DNA of 64,000 nt from Chitinophagaceae bacterium (GTDB lineage: Bacteria > Bacteroidota > Bacteroidia > Chitinophagales > Chitinophagaceae), in contig JADKJV010000007.1 in assembly GCA_016720825.1 (NCBI GenBank), positions 144,911-208,910 of the forward strand, written 5' to 3'. A program made the position numbers and the translations under genes. Positions within the stretch are counted from its first letter, which is position 1. Each line of letters opens with the position of its first letter. The notes beneath the pieces were generated by a model. The model searched no databases, was not told the origin of the DNA, and saw only the letters and a program-made list of their open reading frames with translations. Positions 38,440-49,400 of the stretch are shown here, one piece after another.

Positions 38440-39009
38440 CTATTCTGAGCTTGGCGAAGAGTGGGTCTTCGGTGGTGTCGCCGTACACATTATCCCCTTC
38501 AACTCCTCACACATCCTATTCATCCTTCCCCTGTCAATACTATTTATTATCAGCATTAACCCTCCAAAAAAAATCACACTGCCCGCAAATACAGCCAGGG
38601 CGCCCATAAGAAGTGAGCCCAGTGTAAACATCATCGCAAAAAACATCAGCATCATAAAAAGGCCCAATGGGAATCTCGCCGTTACACGGATGGTAAAATT
38701 GTCTATACGTTCTCCGGTGCCAAGAAAACCGACAGAATGAAACCGCGATAATTGGGTTTGAAAGCGTCTAGACCTGAAGTAAATTTTTCCATTGGAATGG
38801 AAGAAGAAAACCCCTTCATCTTTTGAAATAGTCTGGTTTTCTAAAGGAATAAAAACAAAACCATTTTCTGATTTGATTATTCTCCTGTAAAAAAGGATCC
38901 CTCTTTTAAATACCCTGGGTTTAAAATAAGAAGTGCCATACTCATCCAGGAATATGATCACCGCGATGATCAGTAATAATGAAAATATGACTACTGGTAT
39001 CGGGTGCAT
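38440..39009 (-). CDS. Small membrane protein, unrecognised family
   Basis: The 189-residue product starts with a hydrophobic helix (MHPIPVVIFSLLLIIAVIIFL), then about 90 hydrophilic residues rich in phenylalanine and arginine, then two long hydrophobic helices (FPLGLFMMLMFFAMMFTLG, LLMGALAVFAGSVIFFGGLMLII). The final residues (TPPKTHSSPSSE) are encoded in the edge of the intergenic repeat, so the original C-terminus may be lost. There is no signature I can link to a function. It lies 38 bases downstream of nadA on the same strand, so co-transcription is likely. Confidence 0.65.
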   Translation of the reverse strand: MHPIPVVIFSLLLIIAVIIFLDEYGTSYFKPRVFKRGILFYRRIIKSENGFVFIPLENQTISKDEGVFFFHSNGKIYFRSRRFQTQLSRFHSVGFLGTGERIDNFTIRVTARFPLGLFMMLMFFAMMFTLGSLLMGALAVFAGSVIFFGGLMLIINSIDRGRMNRMCEELKGIMCTATPPKTHSSPSSE

Positions 39010-39047
39010 TATCCATTCTCAATTATTAATTCTCCATTCTCAATTCC

Positions 39048-40058
39048 TCACAACCCCGCCTGCTTACTAATCTCCAGCATCCTCTCTATCGGCTTCCTCG
39101 CCGCAAGCCTCAGTTCCTCATCCATGATGATATCCGGAGTTTCATACTTCATGCAGAGATAAATTTTCTCGAGGGTATTGCGTTTCATATGCGGACAATC
39201 ATTGCAGGCGCAGTTGTTTTCCGGGGGAGCAGGAATAAATGTTTTGGTGGGAGATGCTTTGATCATCTGGTGCAGGATACCGGTCTCTGTTGCCACGATG
39301 TATTCCTGTGATGAATCTGTTTGTGTGTATTTCAACAAGCCGGTGGTGGAGCCGATATAGTCTGCCAGACGCAGGATAGGTTCCTCGCATTCCGGATGCG
39401 CAATCACTTTGGCATTGGGGTGGCGGGTTTTCAGTTTGGTAATTTTTTCCAGACTGAAAATTTCATGTACCATGCAGGCGCCGTTCCAGAGGAGCATATC
39501 CCGGCCGGTCACTTTGTTGATGTAAGCCCCCAGGTTTTTATCGGGTGCGAAAATGATTTTCTGGTCTTTGGGAAAACTCTCCACGATCACCCTGGCATTG
39601 CTGCTGGTTACGATCACATCACTCAGGGCTTTGATGCCGGCGCTGCAGTTGATGTAGCTCACCACCACGTGATCAGGGTGCTGGTCTTTGAATTTTTTGA
39701 AAAGGGCAGGCGGGCAGCTGTCGCTCAGTGAACAACCGGCTTTGAGATCCGGGATCACCACTTTTTTGGAAGGATTGAGGATTTTAGCCGTCTCAGCCAT
39801 GAAGTGCACACCGGCAAAAACGATCATGTCGGCCTGTGTTTTTTCGGCCTGCTGGGCAAGACCCAGACTGTCGCCGATGTAATCCGCCACATCCTGGATA
39901 TCCGGCTCCTGGTAGTAGTGCGCGAGCAGGATGGCGTTTTTCTCTTTTTTGAGTTTTTCAATCTCCGCAAACAGGTCCAGCGTAGGGTCCAGTTCGATAT
40001 CGAGAAAACCCTTTTCGTTCACTTGCTTCCGGGCGGCGTCAATGGCTGTGGGGTTCAT
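39048..40058 (-). CDS. nadA: Quinolinate synthase A
   Basis: The enzyme condenses iminoaspartate with dihydroxyacetone phosphate to quinolinate and carries a [4Fe-4S] cluster. I choose the ATG at 40058 (MNPTAID), giving 336 residues. Visible motifs: LLAHYYQEPDIQDVADYIGDSLGL, the cysteine of DLKAGCSLSDSCP, SYINCSAGIKALSDVIVTSSN, GACMVHEIF, HPECEEP and the C-terminal NNCACNDCPHMKRNTLEKI. The cluster cysteines are the conserved ones in AGCSLSD, the HPEC region and CNDCPHM. It begins de novo NAD synthesis; nadB and nadC are not in the window, while nadD lies 5 kb away. Confidence 0.97.
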   Translation of the reverse strand: MNPTAIDAARKQVNEKGFLDIELDPTLDLFAEIEKLKKEKNAILLAHYYQEPDIQDVADYIGDSLGLAQQAEKTQADMIVFAGVHFMAETAKILNPSKKVVIPDLKAGCSLSDSCPPALFKKFKDQHPDHVVVSYINCSAGIKALSDVIVTSSNARVIVESFPKDQKIIFAPDKNLGAYINKVTGRDMLLWNGACMVHEIFSLEKITKLKTRHPNAKVIAHPECEEPILRLADYIGSTTGLLKYTQTDSSQEYIVATETGILHQMIKASPTKTFIPAPPENNCACNDCPHMKRNTLEKIYLCMKYETPDIIMDEELRLAARKPIERMLEISKQAGL

Positions 40059-40477
40059 GTGTCTGATTTTTTGTTTTCGGTAACGAGAGCAATATTCCAA
40101 CACTGACTGCTCAAAAAAAAATCAAATTTTTGTCCACCCCCCTAAATACAATAATAGTATTAATACAATTTTTATAAAAAAGAGTTTATTATTATTAGGG
40201 GTGTGAATTCGTGGATAAATCTGATCTGTAAAATTAGTGTCGGTTCTGATGTCTATATCTGCTGAATAAAGCTGCATAAGTTTCCGTATCCGCAACAAAA
40301 AAATGTTTCACGGTCTTGCCAACATTTTCAGTCCCGATGATGCACTTTCATATGCACGTTTCACGCGGGATTATCCACATTTTTTGGGGCTATTCACAGC
40401 AGCTGGTGGAGAAAAAATGCTTCGACGGAGCTCAGCCCGGGCTGAGCGTAGCGTTAGCGAAGTCGAAGCCCGGGCCA
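40059..40477. other. Intergenic region with AT-rich block, DnaA-box-like words and a hairpin
   Basis: No gene is supported here. Bases 40140-40200 are very AT-rich. A perfect TTATCCACA (DnaA-box consensus) occurs at 40371-40379 and the reverse GTGGATAA at 40211-40218, with a weaker CTATTCACA at 40390. Bases 40419-40469 form a hairpin whose core GCTCAGCCCGGGCTGAGC (40430-40447) is a perfect palindrome; this is one member of the AGCGTAGCG(T/C)TAGCGAAG repeat family also seen at 58.9 kb. The short open frames in this stretch have no supporting features. Confidence 0.5.
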
Positions 40478-41155
40478 CTAAACCCATTTGTTCTTATGCG
40501 CCAGGCTGATGATTTGCGCCTTGCTGTTTACGTGTAGCTTCTGGTATATATTGGCTATGTGTTTTCGGATGGTCAATACGCTGATATCAAGTATAGAGGC
40601 GATCCGCTTGGCATCATACCCGTTGATGGTATGTAATAAGATTTCCTTTTCCCTTTCGGTAAGTAACGAATCGAAAAAATTGGTTTCTGTTTTTGTTGAT
40701 GGATGCAGTTCAGACTTACCAAGCATTTCAAATGCCTTCCGGGCAATGGCGGCACTCATTGGGGCGCCTCCGGTTTCCAATACGTTGGTGATTGCGTTAT
40801 GTAATACAATCGCGCTTTCATCTTTTAATAAATAACCATGGGCGCCGGCTTTGATGGCTTCAAAAATTTTATCCTCGTCATCAAAAACAGTCAGCACAAT
40901 AAAGAAGATTTCCGGATATAAAGCCCTTGCAATACTGATGGTTTGCACGCCATCTAATTCCGGCATTTCGAGATCCATAAAAATAACCTGGGGTACTTTA
41001 TCGGGTGGAAGGCCTTTGAGTTGTTCTAAACAATCGTGTCCGTTTTCGGCTATAAAACACAGGTTCAGGTCTTCAAATTGCCTGATTTTATCAGCAATAC
41101 TGCTGATGTTTACCGGTTTATCATCCGTTAATCCTATCCTTACGGGGTTGCTCAT
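40478..41155 (-). CDS. NarL/FixJ-type response regulator
   Basis: The 225-residue product has a receiver domain (about 5-125) with acidic residues at the start (TDDKP), the phosphoacceptor Asp61 (VIFMDLEMPELDG), Thr (LTVFDDEDK) and a lysine in LLKDES. A LuxR-type helix-turn-helix follows (about 160-222): LLTEREKEILLHTINGYD, then AKRIASILDISVLTIRKHI. The gene lies 50 bases downstream of the histidine kinase ending at 41206 and should be its partner. Target genes cannot be identified from the window; the divergent neighbour is the giant surface protein at 43414. Confidence 0.93.
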   Translation of the reverse strand: MSNPVRIGLTDDKPVNISSIADKIRQFEDLNLCFIAENGHDCLEQLKGLPPDKVPQVIFMDLEMPELDGVQTISIARALYPEIFFIVLTVFDDEDKIFEAIKAGAHGYLLKDESAIVLHNAITNVLETGGAPMSAAIARKAFEMLGKSELHPSTKTETNFFDSLLTEREKEILLHTINGYDAKRIASILDISVLTIRKHIANIYQKLHVNSKAQIISLAHKNKWV

Positions 41156-41205
41156 TTTGTGATCTCCTCATGCAAAGTCAGCCTTTCTTTTAAGTTATTA
41201 ACTAC

Positions 41206-43125
41206 TCAATTTGTATTATTCGATTCCAGCGACAATAAAGTGCCTTCCAGGGGATTTGAGGTAACCGTTAGTTTCATCCCGATTTCCCGGGCCCGGGCCT
41301 TCATATTTCGTAAGCCATTACCGCCATAGGTATCAGTCTGTTGAATCCCCTTTCCATCATCAGAAACATGCAGCATAATCACGTTCTGGCTGCTGATCAG
41401 TGTATCAATATTGGCCGCCCCGCTGTGTTTTATAGCATTGTGCAGGGCCTCCTGGATGATCCTGAAAATATTTAAGGCATTTTGGGAGCTGATGCGGATA
41501 TCATTCGTTATTTCTTCAGTGATATTAAATTGAATGGAAGGATAAGACGGTCTTAGCTTGCTGATATAGTTTTTGATTCGGTCGCTGATGCCAGTTATGG
41601 TGATATGTTCCTTATTAAGCACCCAGATGGTATCCCGCAAAGAATTAATGATTTCCTGCGAATGCTGCTGCAGATTGTACAGGGATGCTTTATTTTCTCC
41701 CAGCCCGTTATCTGTTATCTTTTCCACATCCGCCCGGATCGCAGACGCATACGCCCCTATGTTATCGTGCAGATCAGCCGCAATACGTTTCCGCTCCTGT
41801 TCTTCCGCATCAATAATGGATTGCGCAGCGATTCTTTTTTCCTCCGCCAGGGCAATCTGCATTTTTATACTCTGTTTCCGCTGGTAATTTTTAAAACCAA
41901 GCCAGAAAATAACAGCCGCCATCACAACAAATAAAGCAGAGCCAAACAGCCAGTAATTTTTGATAGCCAGTTTTAATTTTTGTTCCGTGATTGTTTTTTC
42001 ATTTTTCCGGCCTTCGCTTACTGATTGCATGTCGGCTAGCAGTTTGGAAGAATTAATATTATTGAATGAATCTTTCAGGGAAATAATAGATTCCAGCGTT
42101 TTACCGTATTCGATCATATCACCGGCAGCCTTGTAGTTTTCTGCGAGGGCATGATAGATCATCAGCATCTGGGACGATAAACCACTTTTTGCAGCAATCG
42201 CAATCCCTTCTTTGCAGAGGGCAATCCCCTTTCCGGTCTGGTTATTATTGGCATAAAAACTGGCCAGGTTACTCATGTCGTATACCGTATAAAACGGATC
42301 GTTTAATTTTTTCCTGATTTCTACCACTTCATTCAGCGGCGCTTCAGCCAGGTGCTGCTGTTTATTGTCAATAAATATTTTAGCCTGCATGCTGAGGGAG
42401 GTTGCCAGGAAAAGAAGGTTGTCATTTTCCCGGGCATCTTTAATGGCAATGTCAATATAGGCCTGTGCCGAATCCGGTTGTTTCAGCGAATTATAAGTGG
42501 AGGCGATGTTGCTGTACAGGGCGCCGTAATTTTTATAAAACCTTTTATCCGGAGAGGTGTAAAGCGCTTTATAAAGCCATTGTAAAGCGTCTTTATACTG
42601 CTCCATCTCCATTTGCACCCAGCCTATACCGGTTTTAGCCTGTATCTGGATTAAAGTGTCTTTCTGCAATTCAGCGGTTTCCACTACTTCATATAACTGG
42701 GTCAGCGCCTGGGCATACCGGTTACCCCGGTCTAAAATTTTTGACCTGGTAAACAGGAGTGTTAAATAGAAGGATTGATGCTCTTTATTTTTTTTATAAA
42801 CAGGGACGAGCGCATCCACAATGTTTAATGCGCTGTCAATATGGTTTTTCCTGACATAATAGCCAGACCGCAAATAAGCGGCCTGCGCTTCTTTAAACGG
42901 ATCTTTTGATTTAGCAGCAATCTGTTCTGCCAATACAATAAACGGGAACAGGGTATCGGCGTTTACATTTTGTTCAGCATATTTATAAATGGCATCAAAT
43001 TTTGCGTCATCGCCCGATGCCAGTTCAATATACCGGTGTAAACTGTCGTTCACCTTCGTTTGGCCGTAGGCAGGCGAACAGGCGGCGAGCCACCCCAAAA
43101 ACAATATGATATACTTTATCTTCAA
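41206..43125 (-). CDS. TPR-containing sensor histidine kinase, NarX/DegS (HisKA_3) type
   Basis: A signal/lipoprotein-like leader (MKIKYIILFLGWLAACSPAYGQ) precedes about eight tetratricopeptide-like repeats (residues 25-380) in the periplasm. A transmembrane helix (YWLFGSALFVVMAAVIFWLGF, about 392-412) leads to the dimerisation domain with His453 in ERKRIAADLHDNIGAYAS, then a HATPase_c domain (IIQEALHNAIKHSGA, HVSDDGKGI, GGNGLRNMKARA). This is the standard Bacteroidota design in which TPRs sense a periplasmic or envelope signal. It pairs with the NarL-type regulator 50 bases downstream. The upstream region is shared with the divergent giant surface-protein gene. Confidence 0.92.
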   Translation of the reverse strand: MKIKYIILFLGWLAACSPAYGQTKVNDSLHRYIELASGDDAKFDAIYKYAEQNVNADTLFPFIVLAEQIAAKSKDPFKEAQAAYLRSGYYVRKNHIDSALNIVDALVPVYKKNKEHQSFYLTLLFTRSKILDRGNRYAQALTQLYEVVETAELQKDTLIQIQAKTGIGWVQMEMEQYKDALQWLYKALYTSPDKRFYKNYGALYSNIASTYNSLKQPDSAQAYIDIAIKDARENDNLLFLATSLSMQAKIFIDNKQQHLAEAPLNEVVEIRKKLNDPFYTVYDMSNLASFYANNNQTGKGIALCKEGIAIAAKSGLSSQMLMIYHALAENYKAAGDMIEYGKTLESIISLKDSFNNINSSKLLADMQSVSEGRKNEKTITEQKLKLAIKNYWLFGSALFVVMAAVIFWLGFKNYQRKQSIKMQIALAEEKRIAAQSIIDAEEQERKRIAADLHDNIGAYASAIRADVEKITDNGLGENKASLYNLQQHSQEIINSLRDTIWVLNKEHITITGISDRIKNYISKLRPSYPSIQFNITEEITNDIRISSQNALNIFRIIQEALHNAIKHSGAANIDTLISSQNVIMLHVSDDGKGIQQTDTYGGNGLRNMKARAREIGMKLTVTSNPLEGTLLSLESNNTN

Positions 43126-43413
43126 AATATAACTGAACGGAATTCTATCCGATAAAAATATTCATTAATTCCCTGCCCGGCAACGATTACAGGGTCTTGC
43201 TTCAAATTCAGTAAGTACCGGGGCCGCTTCCTTTAATTGTTTCTGTATTCTATCGTGTTTTTACCCGGTTACCGGGGCGCATACTACAAAGTAAGTATAG
43301 ATTAAACCTGCTTATATAATCAAATTTGACGGGCATAAAGGTCCGGTTTTACAAGACCCCCTTTTAAACACGAATTGACCACTAACGACAAGCATACTAT
43401 CAAAATACTGAGA

Positions 43414-46400
43414 ATGAAAAGAAAGCTAACTGGTCTTACAGCGGTTTTTTTGCTGGTTTTCAGCACCTGTTTAACCGCACAGCGGCCAAGGGTTGTGAAG
43501 AATATGGCACCGGCGGCCACCAGCCGGGGTAATACCCATCTTACACAAAGACCCAATTCCTGTACAGTTGATACCATTATATTAACCACCCAGGCCCAGA
43601 TTGATAATTTCGCAACCAATTTCCCCGCCTGCACTACCCCCAATTATTTATTCATAGATGGAACTGGTGCATCGCCTGCCATTACCAACCTGAATGGTTT
43701 AAGCACGCTGAGCGAGATTACCCATAAATTAAAAATCAGCCACACCTCTTTAACGAGTATAACAGCATTAAATAACCTGGTACTGATCGGGGATACGCTG
43801 GAGCTGGAACACAATCCACTGATCACTGAAATCGGACTCTATAACCTGGATAGTCTGGGCGCTATTGTATTTAAGGACCTGCCGCTATTAACAAATATGG
43901 CCGGATTGTGTAATAATATAACGACGATCGGCAGTATTAATATTGACTCAACGGCATTAACCAGCCTGGAGGGGCTGAATCCAATAGTAAATATCAACAA
44001 CGGCGGGTTTTATGGATTACGGATTGCCCATACGCCCATTTTAAATTTGAGCAGCCTTGAAAACCTAAGCACACTTCAGGGATATTTTATTCTTGAAGAT
44101 AATCCGGAGCTTACGGACATAGGCATTACTACACTTACACAGGCCTACGGATTTCTTTTTTCCAATCTGCCGAACCTGACCAGCCTGGCGGGCCTGAGCA
44201 ACCAACTGACTAATACCGGCATCGGCACTTTCTGGATGATCAATACGGGATTAACAAACCTGTCGGGGCTTGACAGCCTGACTTCTGCTGCCAACTTTTA
44301 TATCATACTCAACCCCGGACTCACGTCTTTACATGGACTTGAAAAGCTTTCAGGCGATATTGGTAGCGGCATTTCGGTTAATTGGAATAATGTATTAACC
44401 GATATTTCAGCGTTGGGTAATATCAGCTCCATCAGTGACGCCAATCTGGAAATTTCCAACAACGATTTGCTGGCGAGCCTGGCTGGCGTTGGACACATTA
44501 CATCCATCGGGCGCGGATTATGGATTAATGATAACAACAGCCTGACAACGCTGGCGGATTTTAATGACACGCTGGTCATTCAAAACACCGACAATTCTGA
44601 TTCGGTCAGGATTAATAATAACAGCCAGCTTGCACTTTGTTCGTTTACCCCTTTATGTATTTACCTGAATACAGACGGCCGGGCAGAAATCAATAACAAT
44701 GCACCCGGCTGTTCATCTATTTCAGAAATAGCGGCCTCCTGTGGTATTGTTTGTCTCGCCGGCGCTGAAAAAACCTGGAACGGAGTTGTGAGCAACGACT
44801 GGAACGATGCCGACAACTGGACTCCGGCGGGTGTACCCGGGACCTGCACCAAAGTAACAATACCATCTTCGGGGGATGTTCCCAACTACCCGATTGCGAC
44901 GAGCCCTGTTGTTATTGGCGGGTTAATCATGGAAAACGGTGCTGAATTGGGTATGGATGGCTTTGACCTGGATATTACCAAAACACTGCACCTGCAGGAT
45001 GCGTTTATTTACTCAGCCCATTCAATTACTGCTACGAGAATTACAGAACCGTATTTGCATGACAGTAATCTTGACGGTCCTTTTTCCTGTATCGACTACA
45101 GCGGCCTGTCGGAGTTTTTTCACAATAACTTTTTTGGAAATACCATTTTAAGCGACAGTACCGGACGGCAGGCGCAAAGCGGCATTATCTTCAATTCATT
45201 CCACGGGGATTTAACGATTGTCTGTAACAGTGATTACGGCCAGATGTATCTCAGCAACGCCTCGCCAAATTATGATTATGTGGAAGGGCGATCTGACCGT
45301 TGACAATAATTCAACGGCAAGCATTTCAGTAGGGCTTGGTGGTGGAAACCCGCTGCAGTTGAACGGCAACTTTATCGTACACTCCAACGCGGGCGGTGTT
45401 GATATCAACAACTTAACTTTTACCGGTAACAACCAGGCACATATCACACAAACGGGCACTGTACCCATTACCATAGAAAATTTATGGATGAATAAAAACG
45501 GTGGTGGCAGTCTGGTCCTTGACCAAGGATGTAAAAAATCACCAACAGCCTCAACTTTACCTACAACAATAATATTATTTACTCAACACCGGATAAATTG
45601 CTGGTTATGGGCGATGGCACCGCAGCGTGGACGGTGAACGGCAGTTTTGTGTCGGGACCGGTAAAGAAGATAGGCGCTGAGGGTTTTATTTTTCCCATTG
45701 GCCAGTATGATAACAGCGGCCGCTGGTTTGCGCCATTAACCATTACGCCACCGGCCTGGATTACCGATGAGTTTACAGCACAATATTTCCATCATAACCC
45801 CGGGAATGATGGTTATGATACTTCGCTCTATACGCCCGGCTTTGGGGGGCTTTCCGGTAAAGAATACTGGAACCTGACAAGAAATGCCGGAACATCAGCT
45901 GTTAATGTTACGCTTAGTTATGACAGCGCGAGAAGCGGCGTCGCTTATTTGTATAATGATATGCAGGTAGCTGGCTGGAATGGAAGTCTGTGGAAGAGCT
46001 GGGGCAACGGCGGGTTTACGGGTAATATGGCTTCCGGACAAGTTGTTTCTGATAATCCGCTTACTGCATACGGACCGTTATCGCTTTCGTTTAAGCCGGT
46101 GCGCAAACCTGTTATTTCAATCGGAACTGTGGATTCAATTCCGTGTTCAGGATTTTATTTCAAAGTACCGGTAAACCTGGACACCGCGATGATTGCCGGT
46201 AATATATTTAAGGTAGAAGTATCTGACAGCCTGGGCGTTTTCAATCCGGCAGTATTTATTGATGTGCTGGGAACAAAAGCAACCATTACATCGGATACCA
46301 TACTGGCATACATGCCTTTTGTAATGAACTATGGCAGTCATTATAAATTAAGGGTCATCGGCAGCCTGCCGAGGGACACGAGTGTGAACCAGGTTATCGT

Positions 46401-49400
46401 TATTCCCAGTACAAGTCCGCAACAGACATTTAATATCATCGGACCGTCGCCGGCATGTATTGGAAACGGCATACAGAAATATTATCCCAGTATTCATGAG
46501 GCCAATACCGTTTACACCTGGACGCTTTCCGGTGGTGGTACGTTTACGGTAAGCGGGGATACTGCCCTTGTAACCTGGGCGACACCGGGTACATATAATC
46601 TTACACTTAAAAGTTCCAACCATTGCGGGAACGGGCCACAGAAAATTCAATCCATCGTTGTAAATCCACCCGCTCCGGTTGCTACGCCGGTAATTAATAA
46701 TACAGGAAGGTGGTTGTATGGATCACAGGTTCCGTTATCGGCCAATTACCAGTGGTACAGGAACGGAGTGCTGATCGTTGGTGCGGGTAATGCCACTTAT
46801 TATGCGGCGTTGGCGGGCGACTATACGTTGAAATTTATAAATTCATGTGGCAATGGTCCTGTTTCAAATACCATTTCATTTGCATCGGCTTCTCTTCCCC
46901 AAACCATCACCTTCCCGGCGATGGCAGGAAAAACGTATGGCGACGCACCTTTTGTACCTGTAGCTACAGCTTCATCGGGGCTGCCGGTTTCATTTAGTAT
47001 TATCAGCGGTCCGGCCACGATCAATGCACAGACAAATACATTAACAATAACCGGAACCGGACTGGTAACCGTAAATGCGTTCCAGCCGGGAGATCATATT
47101 TATGATACCGCAGCATTTGTAACACGGAGTTTTACCGTCAGCAAAGCAGCACAGGTAATTTCTTTTGCAACGATTGCAGACCAGAATTTTACCAATACGT
47201 CAACCACTTTGTCGGCAATAACCACTTCCGGCTTACCCGTCACTTTCACCATCGTTTCCGGACCCGCGTCAATAGCAGGAAGCCAATTAACATTCACCGG
47301 CCTGGGTACTGTTGTTGTAAGGGCTTCGCAAACGGGTGATACGAATTATCTGGCGGCAACGCCGGTTGACCGGAGTTTTTGTATTTATGTTTCAAGCCTG
47401 AACCCGATCGGTGGGTTTTCCAATTTATGTCCCGCAACCGCGGCGTACTCCGTGAATAATATTCCCAACGCAACATATTTCTGGCGCATTGCCGGAGGCG
47501 CAACGCTGCCGTCAGTAACAAATACGGTAAATATTAACTGGACAACACCTGGAACATATTCATTGCTCGTATCTGCGAGCGGTCCCTGTGGCCCGGCCAG
47601 CAGTACGGACACGTTAGCGGTAACTGTAATCAACAGCGTGTTGCCCGATTCGGTGCAGAGTATGTATCCGGCTGATGGAGCGGTGAACCAGCAATTGCCA
47701 CTTACACTGTCATGGGTTCCGGCCGTGCCCAATGCGTTTTATACTTTCGATGTATATATATGGCGCTCCGACCTGCCACAACCTGCGGTTCCGTATGCTG
47801 CCGGTTTAACAGCGGTGAATTATACCATTCCATTAAACAGCGGCCTGGCGTTTAATCAAACTTATAAATGGATGGTGGTTTCCCATAACGGTTCATGTAT
47901 AAACATTAACACCGGGCCCATTCAGCAGTTCAGCCTGATTCCGTTGCCCGATCTCGTTGTGCAGAATGTTTTAGCACCAACAACGGCATTTTCCGGTCAG
48001 ACTATTTCTATTAACTGGACAGTTCGCAATCCGGGTCCGGGTAAAACCAATACCAGCCAGCATTGGACGGATGGTGTGTTCCTGACCTTTGACTCGCTTC
48101 CCAATTTCCAGTTATCACCACAAACAGATCCCGCCGCATGGGGGCAGTTAGATTATCCATCGAGACCGCTTTTAATAGCTACCAAACCCAATGTAAGCGC
48201 ACTGGACAGCGGACAGCAATATTCCAATTCTGTCAATTTTACATTGCCCGTAAGTTATAGCCTGCCGTTGTATGCGTATGTAATTACCAACTATCCGTCA
48301 AACGCGAATGCACCATTCCAGGTAACCAAAGCGAACGATACGGCCAGGGCACCACAGCCTATTGCAGTAACGCTTTCACCGACGCCGGACTTAAGGGTTG
48401 ATACGGTTTTCACTCCCGGCACTACATTCTCGGGCAGTACCATCAGCCTTACGTATAAAGTTAAAAACTACGGCGTGCTTACACCCGCAGCGAGTGTGTG
48501 GACGGATAAAATTTATATTTCATCAAGCCCTTTATTTAATATCAACGCTGCATTACTGTTAAAAACACCGAAAGCAAACGGGTCGTATTACAGCCATGCC
48601 GTTGATGCCGTTGTGCATAATGGCGGCCAGTTACTGGCAGACAGCGTGTACACCAGGAGCCTGCAGGTTGTTGTGCCCAATTTTATTTTTGGCACTTACT
48701 TTATTTATGTTTTAACCAATGCAGGCGATACACTTTATGAAGGGGCTTTAAACAATAATAATATTAACCGGAGCCAGCTGCAGGTATTCCTTACGCCGAC
48801 ACCACATCTTACGGTCAGTTCATTGACTGCACCCGGATCTACAGCAAGTACCACGCAGCCCTTTGGCGTAAACTGGAATATCAACAACACGGGATTTAAT
48901 GACAATGTAGAAAAGAACAAAGGGCATTACTTCAGGGCTAATGGCACCTGCACCATTCCGGGCGCTGGGATATCCGGTGTTTTAGTTACCGATAGTATTG
49001 GTTTTGGTTCCAGCTATTGGGTTGACCGGGTTTATTTAAGTACAGATGCGGGCGGACTGGATGTGTCGAATGCAGTTTTGGTGAATGAAACAGCCCAGGG
49101 ACAGGCGGGTACCGGATTTGGTGTTCCCGACACGCTGGTTGATTTAGGATGCCAGCCTTTGGGAACAGATCCTGCACAACTTAATTTTAATACGAATAAT
49201 GTAATCAAACTCAGCTCCAATCATCCCAAGTCGGCCAGTTTTAATATTCCATCCGGTTTGCCGGCGGGTAATTATTACATCTATGTGCTGACGAATGCCT
49301 CCAGGACGGTGTACGAATATCCCGGCACACCAGAAACAAGAAGGAGTGCTTTACCCATTGCCATACAGCGGCCAGATGCTACTGTGTCTGCTTTAACCGT

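Noticed and set aside
40303..40537. Short frames in the 40.3-40.5 kb gap
   Set aside because: They are made of the AT-rich tract and the GAGCGTAGCG repeat with no ribosome-binding or domain support.
45218..45637. 139-residue separate gene between the giant CARDB fragments
   Set aside because: Restoring the frame at both ends turns it into part of the same continuous surface protein.
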